In this document: one piece after another, positions 35,611 through 47,403 of the stretch
Layout: every line of letters begins with the position of its first letter
Numbering within the stretch: the stretch's first letter is position 1
Source of the DNA: Monoplex corrugatus
Lineage: Eukaryota > Mollusca > Gastropoda > Littorinimorpha > Ranellidae
Reading direction: 5' to 3'
Length of the DNA stretch: 64,000 bases
Assembly: GCA_030674185.1 (NCBI GenBank)
Contig: JAPXFY010000015.1
Coordinates: 27,816,685-27,880,684 of the forward strand
Translations under genes and position numbers: made by a program
Notes under the pieces: generated by a model
The model's input: the letters and a program-made list of their open reading frames with translations, nothing else
What the model was told of the DNA's origin: nothing
Databases searched by the model: none

Positions 35611-36669
35611 TTCAGACGGTTTATTCATATAGGCCACAGCCCCTTAGAAGGCAGATGCACATAATTATGCATTCTCACAAACATAACAATAACAAAATTT
35701 CTAATTTGAAATGTTTTGTACAAGTGCACAACAAATAAGCAGAAAGAACATAAAATACAAACAATGTATACATATTCAAGTTTTGGGTCCCTTGGGAAGA
35801 ATTAATTCTAAAAGAGACTCAAGAAACTGCCATCTCTCTAAATGTGAACGTTTTGTATAGAAATAAAGCTAAATTTCGAACAACTTTTGTGACAGTTGAT
35901 GACATCAATAAAGTGAATTTAAATAAGGAGAGTTTTCTATAACATTTTGAGTGTACGTATTTCTCTCGAATAGAATGGAGTGCTGGACAACATAATATAA
36001 AATGTACTAAAATAATGAACTGTGACTTCTGATATACCCAACTTAAATCGTGTCACTGTATATTTCAGACGTCTCTAAATGTGGTTTCAAATCATGCATA
36101 CTAGAAAAAGTTCTGTACGTAATATACCTCTCACTACTTTAAGTATGTTCGTTCCATTCCTCCACTTACAATCAATAAATCGTTGACAAAAACCAATGAA
36201 TTGATTCAATTTGCCAACACCATACACCACAGAACCATACACAAACAAGCAAATAACAACATTAAATGTCCAAGTTTGCTTACCATTAACATCTAAATCA
36301 TGTAAAATACTGTATGCTTTACGTGGAATTCTATGGTCTTTGCAACAATTCAAACCAGTAACGAACACCATTAACTGCAGAGTTTATATATATGGGATGG
36401 CGGTTTGTTTCACCATATACAAGGTTATTAGGTGTTCGCACATTAATTCTTAGAATTTCTTCAACGCAAAAAAATGAACTGCTTCACAATGAATTGCGGC
36501 TTTACTTAATCCCCATAGCTCAGACCCATATTGTGCGATAGCTTGTGCCTGAGAATAAAACAATTTAACAAACACATCGAAAGAATTAATATTATGAAGG
36601 TACACCTTCTGCATGATGGAAAGCAAAAACATTTTTAACTCTGCTAGATACATTTTTGCATGTTACAGC

Positions 36670-36672
<3 letters not shown>
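35611..36672 (-). mobile_element. LINE thumb to 3' end, second copy between (GA)n tracts
   Basis: On the minus strand, the frame at 36450-36653 gives FVKLFYSQAQAIAQYGSELW and HCEAVHFFALKKF, the same thumb block as in the LINE at 28.2 kb (FWKLFDSQIEPILTYGSEIR, EKVYTFAIKRF). Next come RIPRKAYSILHDLDVNGKQT and RFIDCKWRN near 36150-36330. The 3' end is GGCCTATATGAATAAACCGT followed by CTGAAC and (CT)n. It is 5'-truncated at about 36672, against GA repeat. Frameshifted and non-functional. Confidence 0.8.
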
Positions 36673-36733
<61 letters not shown>

Positions 36734-36786
36734 AGAGAGAGAGAGAGACAGAAAGAGAGAGAAAGAAAGAAAGAAAGAAAGAGAGA
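36673..36786 (+). repeat. (GA)n(GAAA)n microsatellite, right flank of the LINE
   Basis: About 55 bp of pure GA, then GA with GACA and GAAA words. Confidence 0.97.
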
Positions 36787-37220
36787 ACAAGAACAAACTG
36801 TATTTACAAAGGTGTGGTAATGTCTATGGGTTTTTTTTTTATCACATCCATCTACCGGCTAAAAACTACATTACACTCAAATTAAAAAAGAATCAACGTA
36901 AATATTACAACAATGCAATTACTAATCACTTTAAAGAAACAGATGTTAGGTTTTTATCCTAAACAGTGATGTAACCCTATAAACTGTGTTAGGTACTGAA
37001 AAGCTCATTTTGTAATTTATGAGAAAGACAGCTGTCAAACCACACCAACAATTACACTTTTACTCTAGCACCCTTTCATACTTCTTGAATAACGGGTTAA
37101 CCAGAATCAATTGGCCGGGGCCAAAAAGGAAATACAGGACACAATGAGGGGCTGCTCTGGCTATGGGAACGTCTGACAGCAGAAATCTGCAAGTGTCAGA
37201 GTGAAGAAAGTGAGCAGTGA
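36787..37220. other. Unassigned 430-bp segment also lying between (GA)n tracts
   Basis: It begins ACAAGAACAAACTGTATTTAC after the GA repeat, loosely like the reverse-complemented 3' ends of the two (GA)n-flanked LINEs, but no LINE protein block is visible. No gene is recognised. Confidence 0.3.
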
Positions 37221-37222
37221 TC

Positions 37223-37286
<64 letters not shown>

Positions 37287-37291
37287 CAGAC

Positions 37292-37362
<71 letters not shown>

Positions 37363-37382
37363 CAGAGAGAGAGAGAAAGAGC
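37221..37382 (+). repeat. (GA)n and (GACA)n microsatellite
   Basis: About 160 bp of GA with GGGA and GACA interruptions. Confidence 0.98.
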
Positions 37383-37744
37383 GCAGTAGCCAAGACACAA
37401 CAAGGAAGCAGGGAGGGATTGTGGTGGAGGGGAGAAAAGAGGGCTTTGGCAGCCCTGGCAAAAGCGAATTATTTATTAGGGACAAGATCTCATTGGCGTT
37501 CCTTGTTGAGCATGTTTGTGGCATCGCTTTATTGCATGATTGCCTTGTTGGGGCCGGTCAACCCGTTTTTCCCGCCCATTCTACCCCTTGGGAAGTAGAG
37601 GAGAGGAAGATGAGACTTGGAGGTGGATGCCGAGTGTAGATACTATTAAGGTAAAGTTTGTTCCCCAATTTGCGTGAACATGTAATCTTCCCGTGAACAC
37701 CCACACCCACTGACCAGACATGGATCAGTTTTTACTCGTGGGGT
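37383..37744. other. No recognisable feature
   Basis: Contains the 22-bp match to 31821-31842 at 37528-37549; nothing else is seen. Confidence 0.45.
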
Positions 37745-38265
37745 TGGCTTATAATGATTTTTCGTATTTATTATTATCATTATCATTACCATTATTATTA
37801 ATGCTCAAAGCTCAGCAGACTGCACAGAATCATATCAGGGCGATAACCATCTCAAGACACATACACCACCTCGATGACCCCGAAAAAAAAGAACAGCTAG
37901 GACAGAAAATTATGTGCTCATATCAACGATTCGGGCCATTATTCTAAAGACAAACCCCTGGCGTAGATCATCCAGTTTATCAGCACGGAGTTTGACTAAA
38001 CGAACTTAACTAAGTACATTAAAACTGGCTCAGTTATCACATTTCTTCAGAGCCAAAAATGCAGTTGATGCACGTACTCAGTTATCAATTCTAGTTGAAA
38101 GTGTGTAAGATTTTACAGAACACACACAGGTGAATGGACCGGCAAGGAGAAAATGATAGAATGGAGCGATTAGAAACACAGAGGAAAAGACAAAATGTCT
38201 AGCACATAATTTCCTGAGAGTGGATACAATATTTATAGTGAAACAACCCCCCAGCATCCCTACAA
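37745..38265 (-). repeat. Dispersed repeat D, copy 2
   Basis: On the minus strand it opens with TTGTAGGGATGCTGGGGGGT and TATAAATA near 38232, continues with TGTGCTAGACATTTTGTC and GTCCATTCACCTGTGTG, and ends GTGCAGTCTGCTGAGCTTTG followed by an (ATT)/(ATG)-rich tail at 37770-37805. It matches copy 1 along its whole length with many substitutions and indels. No ORF. Confidence 0.75.
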
Positions 38266-38289
38266 TGGGCGGGGTGGGGTGGGGGTTGA

Positions 38290-38625
38290 ATGATGGGTGC
38301 GGTAGTCAGGTGGGTGAATGTCGGACTTCCAATGGCAAGGTCCTGGATTCAATCTCCTTACACATCTCCGCCTGGTGGGTAAAAGATGGAATCTTTTTTT
38401 TTCTGATCCCATTGTTCAACACTGTGCCCGTGCCTAAACGCCATTCGTGTGTATACGTATGCCGAATATCAAACAACGGCGATAAAAACCCTGCAAGTCA
38501 TGTCAGTGGCTGGCTTTTAGAGACAGGAAACCCCCCAGCATGTACACCTACCACCGGTACAATGTACAGACTGAGCAACAACACAATGGAGTGTGGTCAG
38601 CTCGCCCAACAGTCCGAATGCTGTG
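38290..38625 (+). mobile_element. tRNA-derived SINE, copy 2, abutting the 48-bp satellite
   Basis: The head has A-box-like GCGGTAGTCAGGTGGGTG near 38298 and B-box-like CCTGGATTCAATCTCC near 38342. The body has CGCCTGGTGGGTAAAAGATG, a T-run, CGTGCCTAAACGCCATTCGT, GTGTATACGTATGCC, GTCATGTCAGTGGCTGGC and CCCAGCATGTACACC. These blocks occur in the same order in the minus-strand copy at 25.6-25.95 kb. The end merges with the satellite, so the natural 3' tail is missing. Confidence 0.8.
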
Positions 38626-39880
38626 TCATGCACTGAATATCCGACCATATGCCAGTCTAAAGGAGTGCTATGTAATGCACTAAAATATCCGACCATATGC
38701 CAGTCTAAAGGAGTGCTGTGTAATACACTAAAATGTCCGACAATATGCCAGTCTAAAGGAGTGCTATGTAATGCACTAAAATATCCGACCATATGCCAGT
38801 CTAAAGGAGTGCTGTGTAATACACTAAAATGTCCGACCATATGCCAGTCTAAAGGAGTGCTGTGTAATACACTAAAATGTCCGACAATATGCCAGTCTAA
38901 AGGAGTGCTATGTAATACACTAAAATATCCGACCATATGCCAGTCTAAAGGAGTGCTATGTAATACACTAAAATGTCCGACAATATGCCAGTCTAAAGGA
39001 GTGCTATGTAATACACTAAAATATCCGACCATATGCCAGTCTAAAGGAGTGCTATGTAATACACTAAAATGTCCGACCATATGCCAGTCTAAAGGAGTGC
39101 TATGTAATACACTAAAATGTCCGACCATATGCCAGTCTAAAGGAGTGCTATGTAATGCACTAAAATATCCGACCATATGCCAGTCTAAAGGAGTGCTATG
39201 TAATACACTAAAATGTCCGACCATATGCCAGTCTAAAGGAGTGCTATGTAATACACTAAAATGTCCGACAATATGCCAGTCTAAAGGAGTGCTATGTAAT
39301 ACACTAAAATATCCGACCATATGCCAGTCTAAAGGAGTGCTGTGTAATGCACTAAAATGTCCGACAATATGCCAGTCTAAAGGAGTGCTATGTAATGCAC
39401 TAAAATATCCGACCATATGCCAGTCTAAAGGAGTGCTATGTAATGCACTAAAATATCCGACCATATGCCAGTCTAAAGGAGTGCTATGTAATGCACTAAA
39501 ATATCCGACCATATGCCAGTCTAAAGGAGTGCTATGTAATACACTAAAATATCCGACCATATGCCAGTCTAAAGGAGTGCTATGTAATACACTAAAATAT
39601 CCGACCATATGCCAGTCTAAAGGAGTGCTGTGTAATGCACTAAAATATCCGACCATATGCCAGTCTAAAGGAGTGCTGTGTAATGCACTAAAATATCCGA
39701 CCATATGCCAGTCTAAAGGAGTGCTATGTAATGCACTAAAATATCCGACCATATGCCAGTCTAAAGGAGTGCTGTGTAATGCACTAAAATATCCGACCAT
39801 ATGCCAGTCTAAAGAAGTGCTATGTAATGCACTAAAATGTCCGACCATATGCCAGTGTAAAGGAGTTCGGCGAATAACGC
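38626..39880 (+). repeat. 48-bp tandem satellite, about 26 copies
   Basis: The unit is AAAATATCCGACCATATGCC, AGTCTAAAGGAGTGCTATGT, AATGCACT. Only four positions vary commonly: TAT/TGT, GACC/GACA, GCTATG/GCTGTG and ATGCACT/ATACACT. The length is divisible by three, so both strands stay open (434 codons plus, 507 minus), giving a 16-residue repeat such as YPTICQSKGVLCNALK. No start context, splice site or homologue supports a protein, so I call it a satellite. Confidence 0.95.
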
Positions 39881-39911
39881 AATACAACGAGTTATGATAA
39901 TAGTTTGCACT

Positions 39912-39950
39912 TTGTGTGTGTGCGTGTGTATGTGCGCACGCGTGGATATG

Positions 39951-40029
<79 letters not shown>

Positions 40030-40078
40030 TGGTATCTCATGAATCAAAACCACAGCTTTCCTTACAATCTCTGTATTT

Positions 40079-40139
<61 letters not shown>

Positions 40140-40225
40140 GAGAGGGGGAAGAGAGAAGAGAGAGAGCGGGGGGACAGAGAGAGAGAGAGAGAAGAGACAG
40201 AAAGAGAGAGAGAGAGAGAGGATGG
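39912..40225 (+). repeat. (GT)n tracts and (GA)n microsatellite
   Basis: GT repeat at 39916-40026, a second GT tract at 40079-40101, then GA repeat with GGGA interruptions to about 40222. Confidence 0.97.
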
Positions 40226-41226
40226 AGGAGGAAAGACCTCTTCCCTTGTCGTGACCACCACTGGTGAGGGAGACCACAATCACTTGTCCTTACCTACCCC
40301 CAATGGCCATTTACATTCCTTTGATGCTTCTTTCCGGCTGGGGTGGTCAGGTTCTCCAAAACTGTGTGTATGTTGTGTTGTTATTTTCGTGTCCCCTCCC
40401 CTCCCCTCACATGACCATTTAAAGAACTTGAATGACCTATTAAAAACAATCAGCAGACAAAATTGTACACAGATATATTTCCGTCTTGCAGACAATTGCA
40501 CGAGTTAGCAAAGATAAGAATGCAACCCGAGACAAACTCCATAAAGATGTGGATGGGTGCCCCCCCCCTCCCCCTCTCTTCAGAGCTGGGGAAAGTAAAA
40601 CAGCAAGGCAAAGAAGACTGCCTTGGTTACTTACTTATAATGCTCATTATGCCACTGACATGTAAGTCAGCAATGACAATTTTCTACTCTTGTTTGTTCT
40701 GAGGCAGACTGCAGAATACCCCAGGTGTATTTCACGGCACCGAGGTCTCCTATTGTGAGCCGTCAGGTGTTTTGGGGTCTTCCTCTCTTACTAGAGGAGA
40801 TGGGCATCGCCCTCATAATGCTGGCTCGTGGGTAGCGAGGTCTCTACCACCCACAGACATGCTTATTACCACCTTACTGCCCACACCTCGAGGTTACGGG
40901 CCAGTCTTTCACGTTTTTGAAAGAAGAAAAACGTAGCTAATATAGGAGGAAGGAAATCATTAGTGGCAATGGCAGAGAAGGGGGAGAAGGGCAGGAGCAA
41001 TGAGATACAAGTCTATGTGCCATGACGAGAGGAGGAGAAGGTAGGGGGGGGGGGAGGGCACGTGCCAGCAGGCCCCATACTGATGTTGCCAAACTTGCTG
41101 TCTTCATCACTCTTATCCGCATACATCTCACTTGATAACATCACTCTCCTTTACACCTCGCTTTTCTACGTGGAGCAATTTTACATCCACAGTAAAAAGG
41201 AGGGTTAAAGGGGGGAAAACAGAGAA
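40226..41226. other. No recognisable feature
   Basis: Moderate-GC sequence with short C- and G-runs near 40560 and 41045. No gene or known repeat identified. Confidence 0.5.
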
Positions 41227-41291
<65 letters not shown>

Positions 41292-41575
41292 TAGCCTACA
41301 CAGAGGGGAGACAGAGAAAAATGTACACAGAGAGGAGAGGGGAGAGGGAGAGGGGGAGAGAGAGAGAGGCAGAGAGAGAGACAGAGACAGAGAGAGATGT
41401 ACACAGAGAAGGGAGAGAGATAGAGAGAAAGGGGGAGGAGGGATAGAGAGGGGGAGACAGAGAGACAGAAAGAGAAGCAGAGACAGACAGATAGACAGAC
41501 GAAGACAGACAGAAAGAGATGTAGACAGAGAGGGGAAGAGAGGGGGAGAGAGGGGGAGAGAAAGAGAGAGGGGTC
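41227..41575 (+). repeat. (GA)n and degenerate GA/GACA repeat
   Basis: Pure GA at 41231-41288, then about 280 bp of GGGA, GACA and GTACACAGAGA words. Confidence 0.97.
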
Positions 41576-41604
41576 AGAGATGGGTCGAGATTGGAAAACG
41601 GGCT

Positions 41605-41631
41605 TATTGTTACTGTTAATGTTGATGATGT

Positions 41632-41701
<70 letters not shown>

Positions 41702-41810
41702 AATAACAATACTGCAAATTTGTTTAGAGGCACCCCACGCTAGGCACTCGGAGTGTTTTGCAGTACACATATGAAACAGCGAAATAACAGTCATACAAAC
41801 ATAATAGGTA
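41605..41810 (+). repeat. (GAT)n microsatellite, possibly at the 3' end of a minus-strand L2-like fragment
   Basis: GAT repeat at 41625-41702 is followed by CCCACGCTAGGCACTCGGAG and TGTTTTGCAG. In reverse complement this resembles the terminal region of L2/CR1-type elements, which ends in a simple repeat. The fragment is too short to be sure. Confidence 0.5.
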
Positions 41811-41943
41811 ATAGTTATATATACAGACGTATGATTTTATGCCAATACGGTATTTACACACATAGTGGTTAAATAACAATTATAAATATACAAGCACAAA
41901 ATATACACAGTACACGCAATGCGTTGACGATAACCATAAGTTA

Positions 41944-42061
41944 CACGCACGCACACACACACACACACACGCGTGCACGCACGCAGGCACGCACACACAT
42001 ACAGACACGCACGCACACACAAGCACACACACACCATACACACGACTACGTTGGTCCACTC

Positions 42062-42137
<76 letters not shown>
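41944..42137 (+). repeat. (CA)n compound microsatellite
   Basis: Degenerate CA/CGCA sequence to 42040, then about 70 bp of pure CA. Confidence 0.98.
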
Positions 42138-42717
<580 letters not shown>

Positions 42718-43505
42718 TCATCGTGATCATGATCATGATCATCATCACCATGTGCCCTGCCACATCGCGTTGGCGATCATGGCCCTCCATATTAATCTAC
42801 TTAGTGTCACTGCAAGTACATCTCCCACGCTCTGTGTCTTCATCCATCGAACATTTTCTCCCTGGGTCTACCTGGCGCTGTTTTTTTTTCTCCAAGTTTC
42901 CTGTTGTGACTAGGTACTCTTTTCTCTTGCCTCTATAAATGTTGCTTTTCTTTTCCTAATCTCCTTCATTCATATTCTTTTTGTGTTTGCCTCTTTCAAG
43001 ACTGTCTCGTTCGTTTTCGTTGCTGTCCAGGGGTCTCTTAACGTTCTTCTTAGAAACCACATTTTAGTTGCCTTCTTGTTCCGACTTTGCGTGTTGACTG
43101 TCCACACTTTATATCCGTACAGCGGTATCAGTTCTATATCATACTGAAGAACTCACTTCCGGATGTTAATTGATAGGCATTTGTTGGCAAGAACGCTTTT
43201 TATTTTCTTGAATGATGTTTTAGCTTTGCCGATTCTGCTGGATATTTCTAATGTGCATCTGTCTTCTGGTGAGATGACTGTTCCTAGATATATAAACATC
43301 AACTTGTCTCAATGTTGTGCCTTTTGCTGTTATTTTCCGTGAGGGTACTTTTTGTTTTTTACTGATTAACATGACTTCAGTTTTCTTGCTATTTAGCTCC
43401 AGTTATTTATTTCTGCTCTCTATTTCTATTATATTCATAAGAATTTGTAGGTCTTTTTCATTTTCTGCAGTTAGAACGGTGTCATCTCCAAACACACAGT
43501 GTTTT
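42718..43505 (-). mobile_element. RTE-like LINE relic, copy 2 (post-palm region to 3' end)
   Basis: On the minus strand: DDTVLTAENEKDLQILMNII near 43440-43500, LELNSKKTEVMLISKKQ near 43350-43410, KMWFLRRTLRDPWTATKTNE near 43000-43080, LVTTGNLEKKK near 42880, and MEGHDRQRDVAGHM near 42750. The tail is ATGGTGATGATGATCATGAT. The same family is present at 190-2009. The copy is 5'-truncated at the RT active site and has frameshifts, and its tail merges with a (CA)n tract. Confidence 0.8.
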
Positions 43506-43529
43506 CTTCACCGAAACATATCGACCTAG

Positions 43530-44080
43530 GAACAGAGTGAAGCGGTGGAAACCCATTTGGGGGCCTAAGCAGTGCTTCTGCATTTTCACCATTTCTTTTT
43601 AGATTTTCTTTATCGCCTTATACTTTGGTGTTCTTGATCTATACTCTTGAACCTTGAAGATAGTGATTTGAATGTGATAAGGACAATAAGATGTTTGTAA
43701 CTGCAATTCATCTATAAACGCATGTTTGACTACATAGTGAGTGAAAATCTCATCAAGTGATTTCATGTATAATCAGAAAGGTAATGGTCCAAGGACAGAC
43801 CCCTGAGGTATGCCATACTGGACTGTGACAGGAACGGATCTCGTTTTCTCGATGGCGACAATCAAAGCAGAGAGATACATTCAAGATTTTCAGCAGTGCT
43901 GATTCTGTATTAAAATCACTCAATACTGATGTCATTTTCCACAAGAAATCTGAACAGTATCAGTGTATCAACAACAGAAAAATACCAGTGAGTTATTTCT
44001 TGGTCAAGCTATCAGTGTATCAACAACAGAAAAATACCAGTGAGTTATTTCTTGGTCAAGCTACAAATTCCAATAGCATC
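43530..44080 (-). mobile_element. LINE reverse transcriptase palm relic of another lineage
   Basis: The minus strand reads TVQYGIPQGSVLGPLPF, one stop, then LYMKSLDEIFTHYVVKHA and FIDELQLQTS near 43700-43830. This is the RT box with PQGSVLGPL followed by a degraded FADDLQL active site (FIDE for FADD). It is a dead copy of a Jockey/CR1/L2-like lineage. The 5' side holds a recent 52-bp tandem duplication. Confidence 0.75.
43959..44062 (+). repeat. Perfect 52-bp tandem duplication
   Basis: The unit starting ATCAGTGTATCAACAACAGA and ending TTTCTTGGTCAAGCT occurs twice without any mismatch (43959-44010 and 44011-44062). Confidence 0.97.
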
Positions 44081-45622
44081 AAGACTTTTTGAGATGTTTC
44101 GTCTTTGTATTACTTATTTGCAACAAAGAATATTGTAGCTTTGAACATCCGCACTCTCTTCTACAGCAGAAGCAGCAACAACAACAACGACAACAGAACG
44201 ACAACAACAACAAAAGCGAAACAGCGATCTGGCGTCCACTGTTTCCCATTCTCAATCCTCTTAGGCCATAAATGGGAAACTCCTGCCTTTAACTTAATCA
44301 AGTCCCGCTCTCTCCACGAGTGATTCTTCATTGTAACTGGCAAGCCACTTTAAATTCCAGAGCCCTCTTCCTTCAGGGAGGGGGAAAGAACAAGAAATTC
44401 TCCTCATGAAGGGAAGAAAGCGTTGCGCATTCCGAGTTTCCGGAATAATCCACGTGGCTACTTGCTTGCCTATAAAAACCTATTCTTGTGATAACTACTG
44501 TTTCACAATGCTCCCATCCGTGTAATAAAGACCAGATGCTGACAACAAAAATCAATAGCAACTCTCTGAGTGGGCATGTCATAAAAAAGAGACAGTGAAA
44601 AGAGCAGACGGTAACTGTGAATGCAGTGGTGAAAGTGTTCCATGCCCACTGTATTGTTGCGTGCCTGGGTTCCATGCTGATTCTATTCCCAAGTCCTTCC
44701 CATTCCCGGTCTCTCTTTCCAACAGTTTGCTTTGAAAATAGCGTTTGTCGAACAACTCCAACTATCGGTGTTACTGCCATTAAGCGTTCTCTCTCTTCTC
44801 TCTCTCTCGCTTCAACCCCAGCCCATCTCGAGTCAATTCTTTTTCTAATCTTTTTTCCATTTTTCGTTTGATATCAACTTGATTCATCTGCACATTTGAC
44901 ATCCTGTGCGCTGAAAAAACTATCTGTCAATGGAAAACAAAAGCCAATCACGTTTGAACACTTGTCTTCACTTTAGTACGCACTACAACAGAGCTCGTAT
45001 AAAGGCTGTGAAAAGTATCAATAGTGGACAAAAACAAGAACGACTTCTACTTAACTGACATTACTTTTTTTTTTAAATGCCTAGGTTAGCACAGTAAAGA
45101 AGAATAAAACTAGGAATGTACGGCCGAAATATGTTCGCCCCTTTATTACCCACGACTGTGAAAAAGAGTGAGTACATTTTTTTCTCATACCCATCACTAT
45201 AAAAGTCAACGACCGTGATTAAACAGAATTCAGTCTAACAGGAACTTCTATAAAATAGGAAATATTAAAAAGGATTGCTTGCGAAGTGTACAAGCGCTGG
45301 ACGTCAACAGTAATGGCAATGATAAAGAAGATATGATCACCACTACTACCAACGATCATGACATCACAGTGTCCTCAACTCAAGTCACAGCGTATTCTAG
45401 ATGCACATTATAGTTCAGTGCAGAAGACCACGGGAGAGATGAAGCGGGCATACAGAACTCGAGGTGGGCCACCAGAGGACATTACCCGTCGTCCGTATGT
45501 CTGATGGCGGGAATGGGAACGTTCCCACAAGGACACGCCTAAATCCCTCAGCTCCAGTAATGGTATTTCTCATTAGAGATTCAATGCTCCGTGCATAGCA
45601 TACAGCCCCTTCCGTTTTCCAT
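44081..45622. other. No gene recognised; a short (AAC)n/(CAG)n run at 44165-44215
   Basis: Apart from the trinucleotide run, I see no motif. Frames at 44373-44780 (minus) and 44617-44871 (plus) are unrecognised. Confidence 0.45.
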
Positions 45623-45624
45623 CT

Positions 45625-45700
<76 letters not shown>
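45623..45700 (+). repeat. (CT)n microsatellite
   Basis: About 78 bp of CT with one TCC interruption. Confidence 0.98.
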
Positions 45701-45702
<2 letters not shown>

Positions 45703-45924
45703 CATAATCGACAATAAAAAGGCTAACCCGTTTGCTGTAATCGGAGAAGAAATTAACATTTCCCTCCCAGTTCCCACTAGCCGATCAAACGGCTCCCTTA
45801 GACGTAACAAATGACTGTATTAGATCTAACTGTTCTCTGGGGTCTACCTCGTTAAGGGATTATGCAGCACTCCAAGTCGCTTGCAACTGAAACGTATGGC
45901 GTAAAGCTTGTATTACATGTGCTA

Positions 45925-46087
45925 TAATAATATCATCATCATCATCATCATCATCGTCGTCGTCGTCGTCGTCACCATCATCATCATCATCACCGTTGTC
46001 GTCATCGTATAATATCATCATCATCATCGTCGTCGTCGTCAACGCTTCTCTCTTCTTTCGTCTTTCTTCCATCTTCTTCTTCTTCTT
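45925..46087 (+). repeat. (ATC)n/(GTC)n trinucleotide repeats
   Basis: Two blocks of ATC followed by GTC, then a short TTC run. Confidence 0.96.
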
Positions 46088-47077
46088 AACATTTTGGTCA
46101 GATGGTTGAATGTGTGTTATCTCCAGTTTGAATCGAGCTCGTACCATTCAAATATGGCTCGTTTCTTCTGATCCTTGCCCTCGTGGGGGGGGGGGGGGGG
46201 GGGCACAGTGTGTGGCATACAGTTCACGTCCCATTTTCCCCCTCTCATTACGAGGCCTGGCCGGTGCATGAGATTTCACACAGGCAGTTCGTCATGCAAA
46301 TACTTGTCGGCAGATGTCAGTGGAGGAGCACACATGGAACTAACTAGGTGCGACAAAATTCATCCTAAACAAATAATAAGATGTGAATGATTACCTTCAT
46401 AACAGGCACACATCGTATCTGGATAAGTAAAAATGGAGTCTAAAACGTGCCGATTTGCACGCTCACGTTGTCCACACACACACACACGCACGCACAAAGC
46501 ACAGACCGTCTAATATCACTCATAATGTAAAGACGTTAAATCAAAGAACAAATGAACAAAACACAGAGCACATACTGAGCACACACAACAAAATACACAA
46601 AACACACACACAAAGCACATAACACACACACACACACACACAAATCAATCTGAATCTTCATTCAGTTTGTCTTGTAAAGATAAAGTCTTTGGATGTCAAT
46701 TCTAACTCTTTTGTGATTAAATATACGATAAAACCGTGTGTGCAATGAATCCTGGGTCTGCCCGTAGGATAACATGCATGCCACTGGCAACTGAAGATAA
46801 ACCCGACACAATGAACAGCATGTCTTGATACAAAAGCACTCCTGAACTAGAACTGCGTCATCTTCAACAAACGAGTGGGTCTTGCTGAAAGCACACTTAT
46901 ACGCTGTATTTTGCAGTTTCAAACACCTAGTGACATAACTGTTAGTTGTACAGACCGTACAGTGTTTTACACACTTGTCTTGGAAGGAAGCAGTGAAAGA
47001 AAGGGAGAAGCGTTAATGTTGTTTGTTGTTGATGCTTTAAGGGGAATGCCTTAATATTGTTGTCAATCTTTTCTTTT

Positions 47078-47079
<2 letters not shown>
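46088..47079. other. Unassigned; G19 tract and CA-rich sequence
   Basis: A run of 19 G lies at 46185-46203. CACA-rich low-complexity sequence lies at 46475-46645. An 86-codon minus-strand frame at 46662-46922 is unrecognised. Confidence 0.45.
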
Positions 47080-47113
<34 letters not shown>

Positions 47114-47117
47114 GTGG

Positions 47118-47149
<32 letters not shown>

Positions 47150-47206
47150 TGTGTGTTGTGTGTGCGTGTGTGTATGTGTGTGTGTGTGTGCATGTGTGTG
47201 TGTGTG
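47080..47206 (+). repeat. (GT)n(GCGT)n microsatellite
   Basis: GT repeat, GCGT words at 47118-47150, then GT again. Confidence 0.97.
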
Positions 47207-47403
47207 TAATTTCTTTTAATCAGACATGACATTTGCGTCTAAATTTTTAAGAGAATTCAGTCTTTCGTCAGGCATTACAAAAATTACCATTAATGTTGTT
47301 ATATCACAGCATTATCGTATGCTTTTGAGTGAATGTAGAGCCACCCCTATTTCAAATTTTGTTTCTTTTTTGTTGTTCATATTCATATTCATTTTTTGTC
47401 ACA

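Noticed and set aside
38517..40040. 507-codon (minus) and 434-codon (plus) open frames
   Set aside because: Both are the 48-bp satellite read through. The unit length is divisible by three and lacks stops in those phases, so frames persist on both strands without any coding signal.
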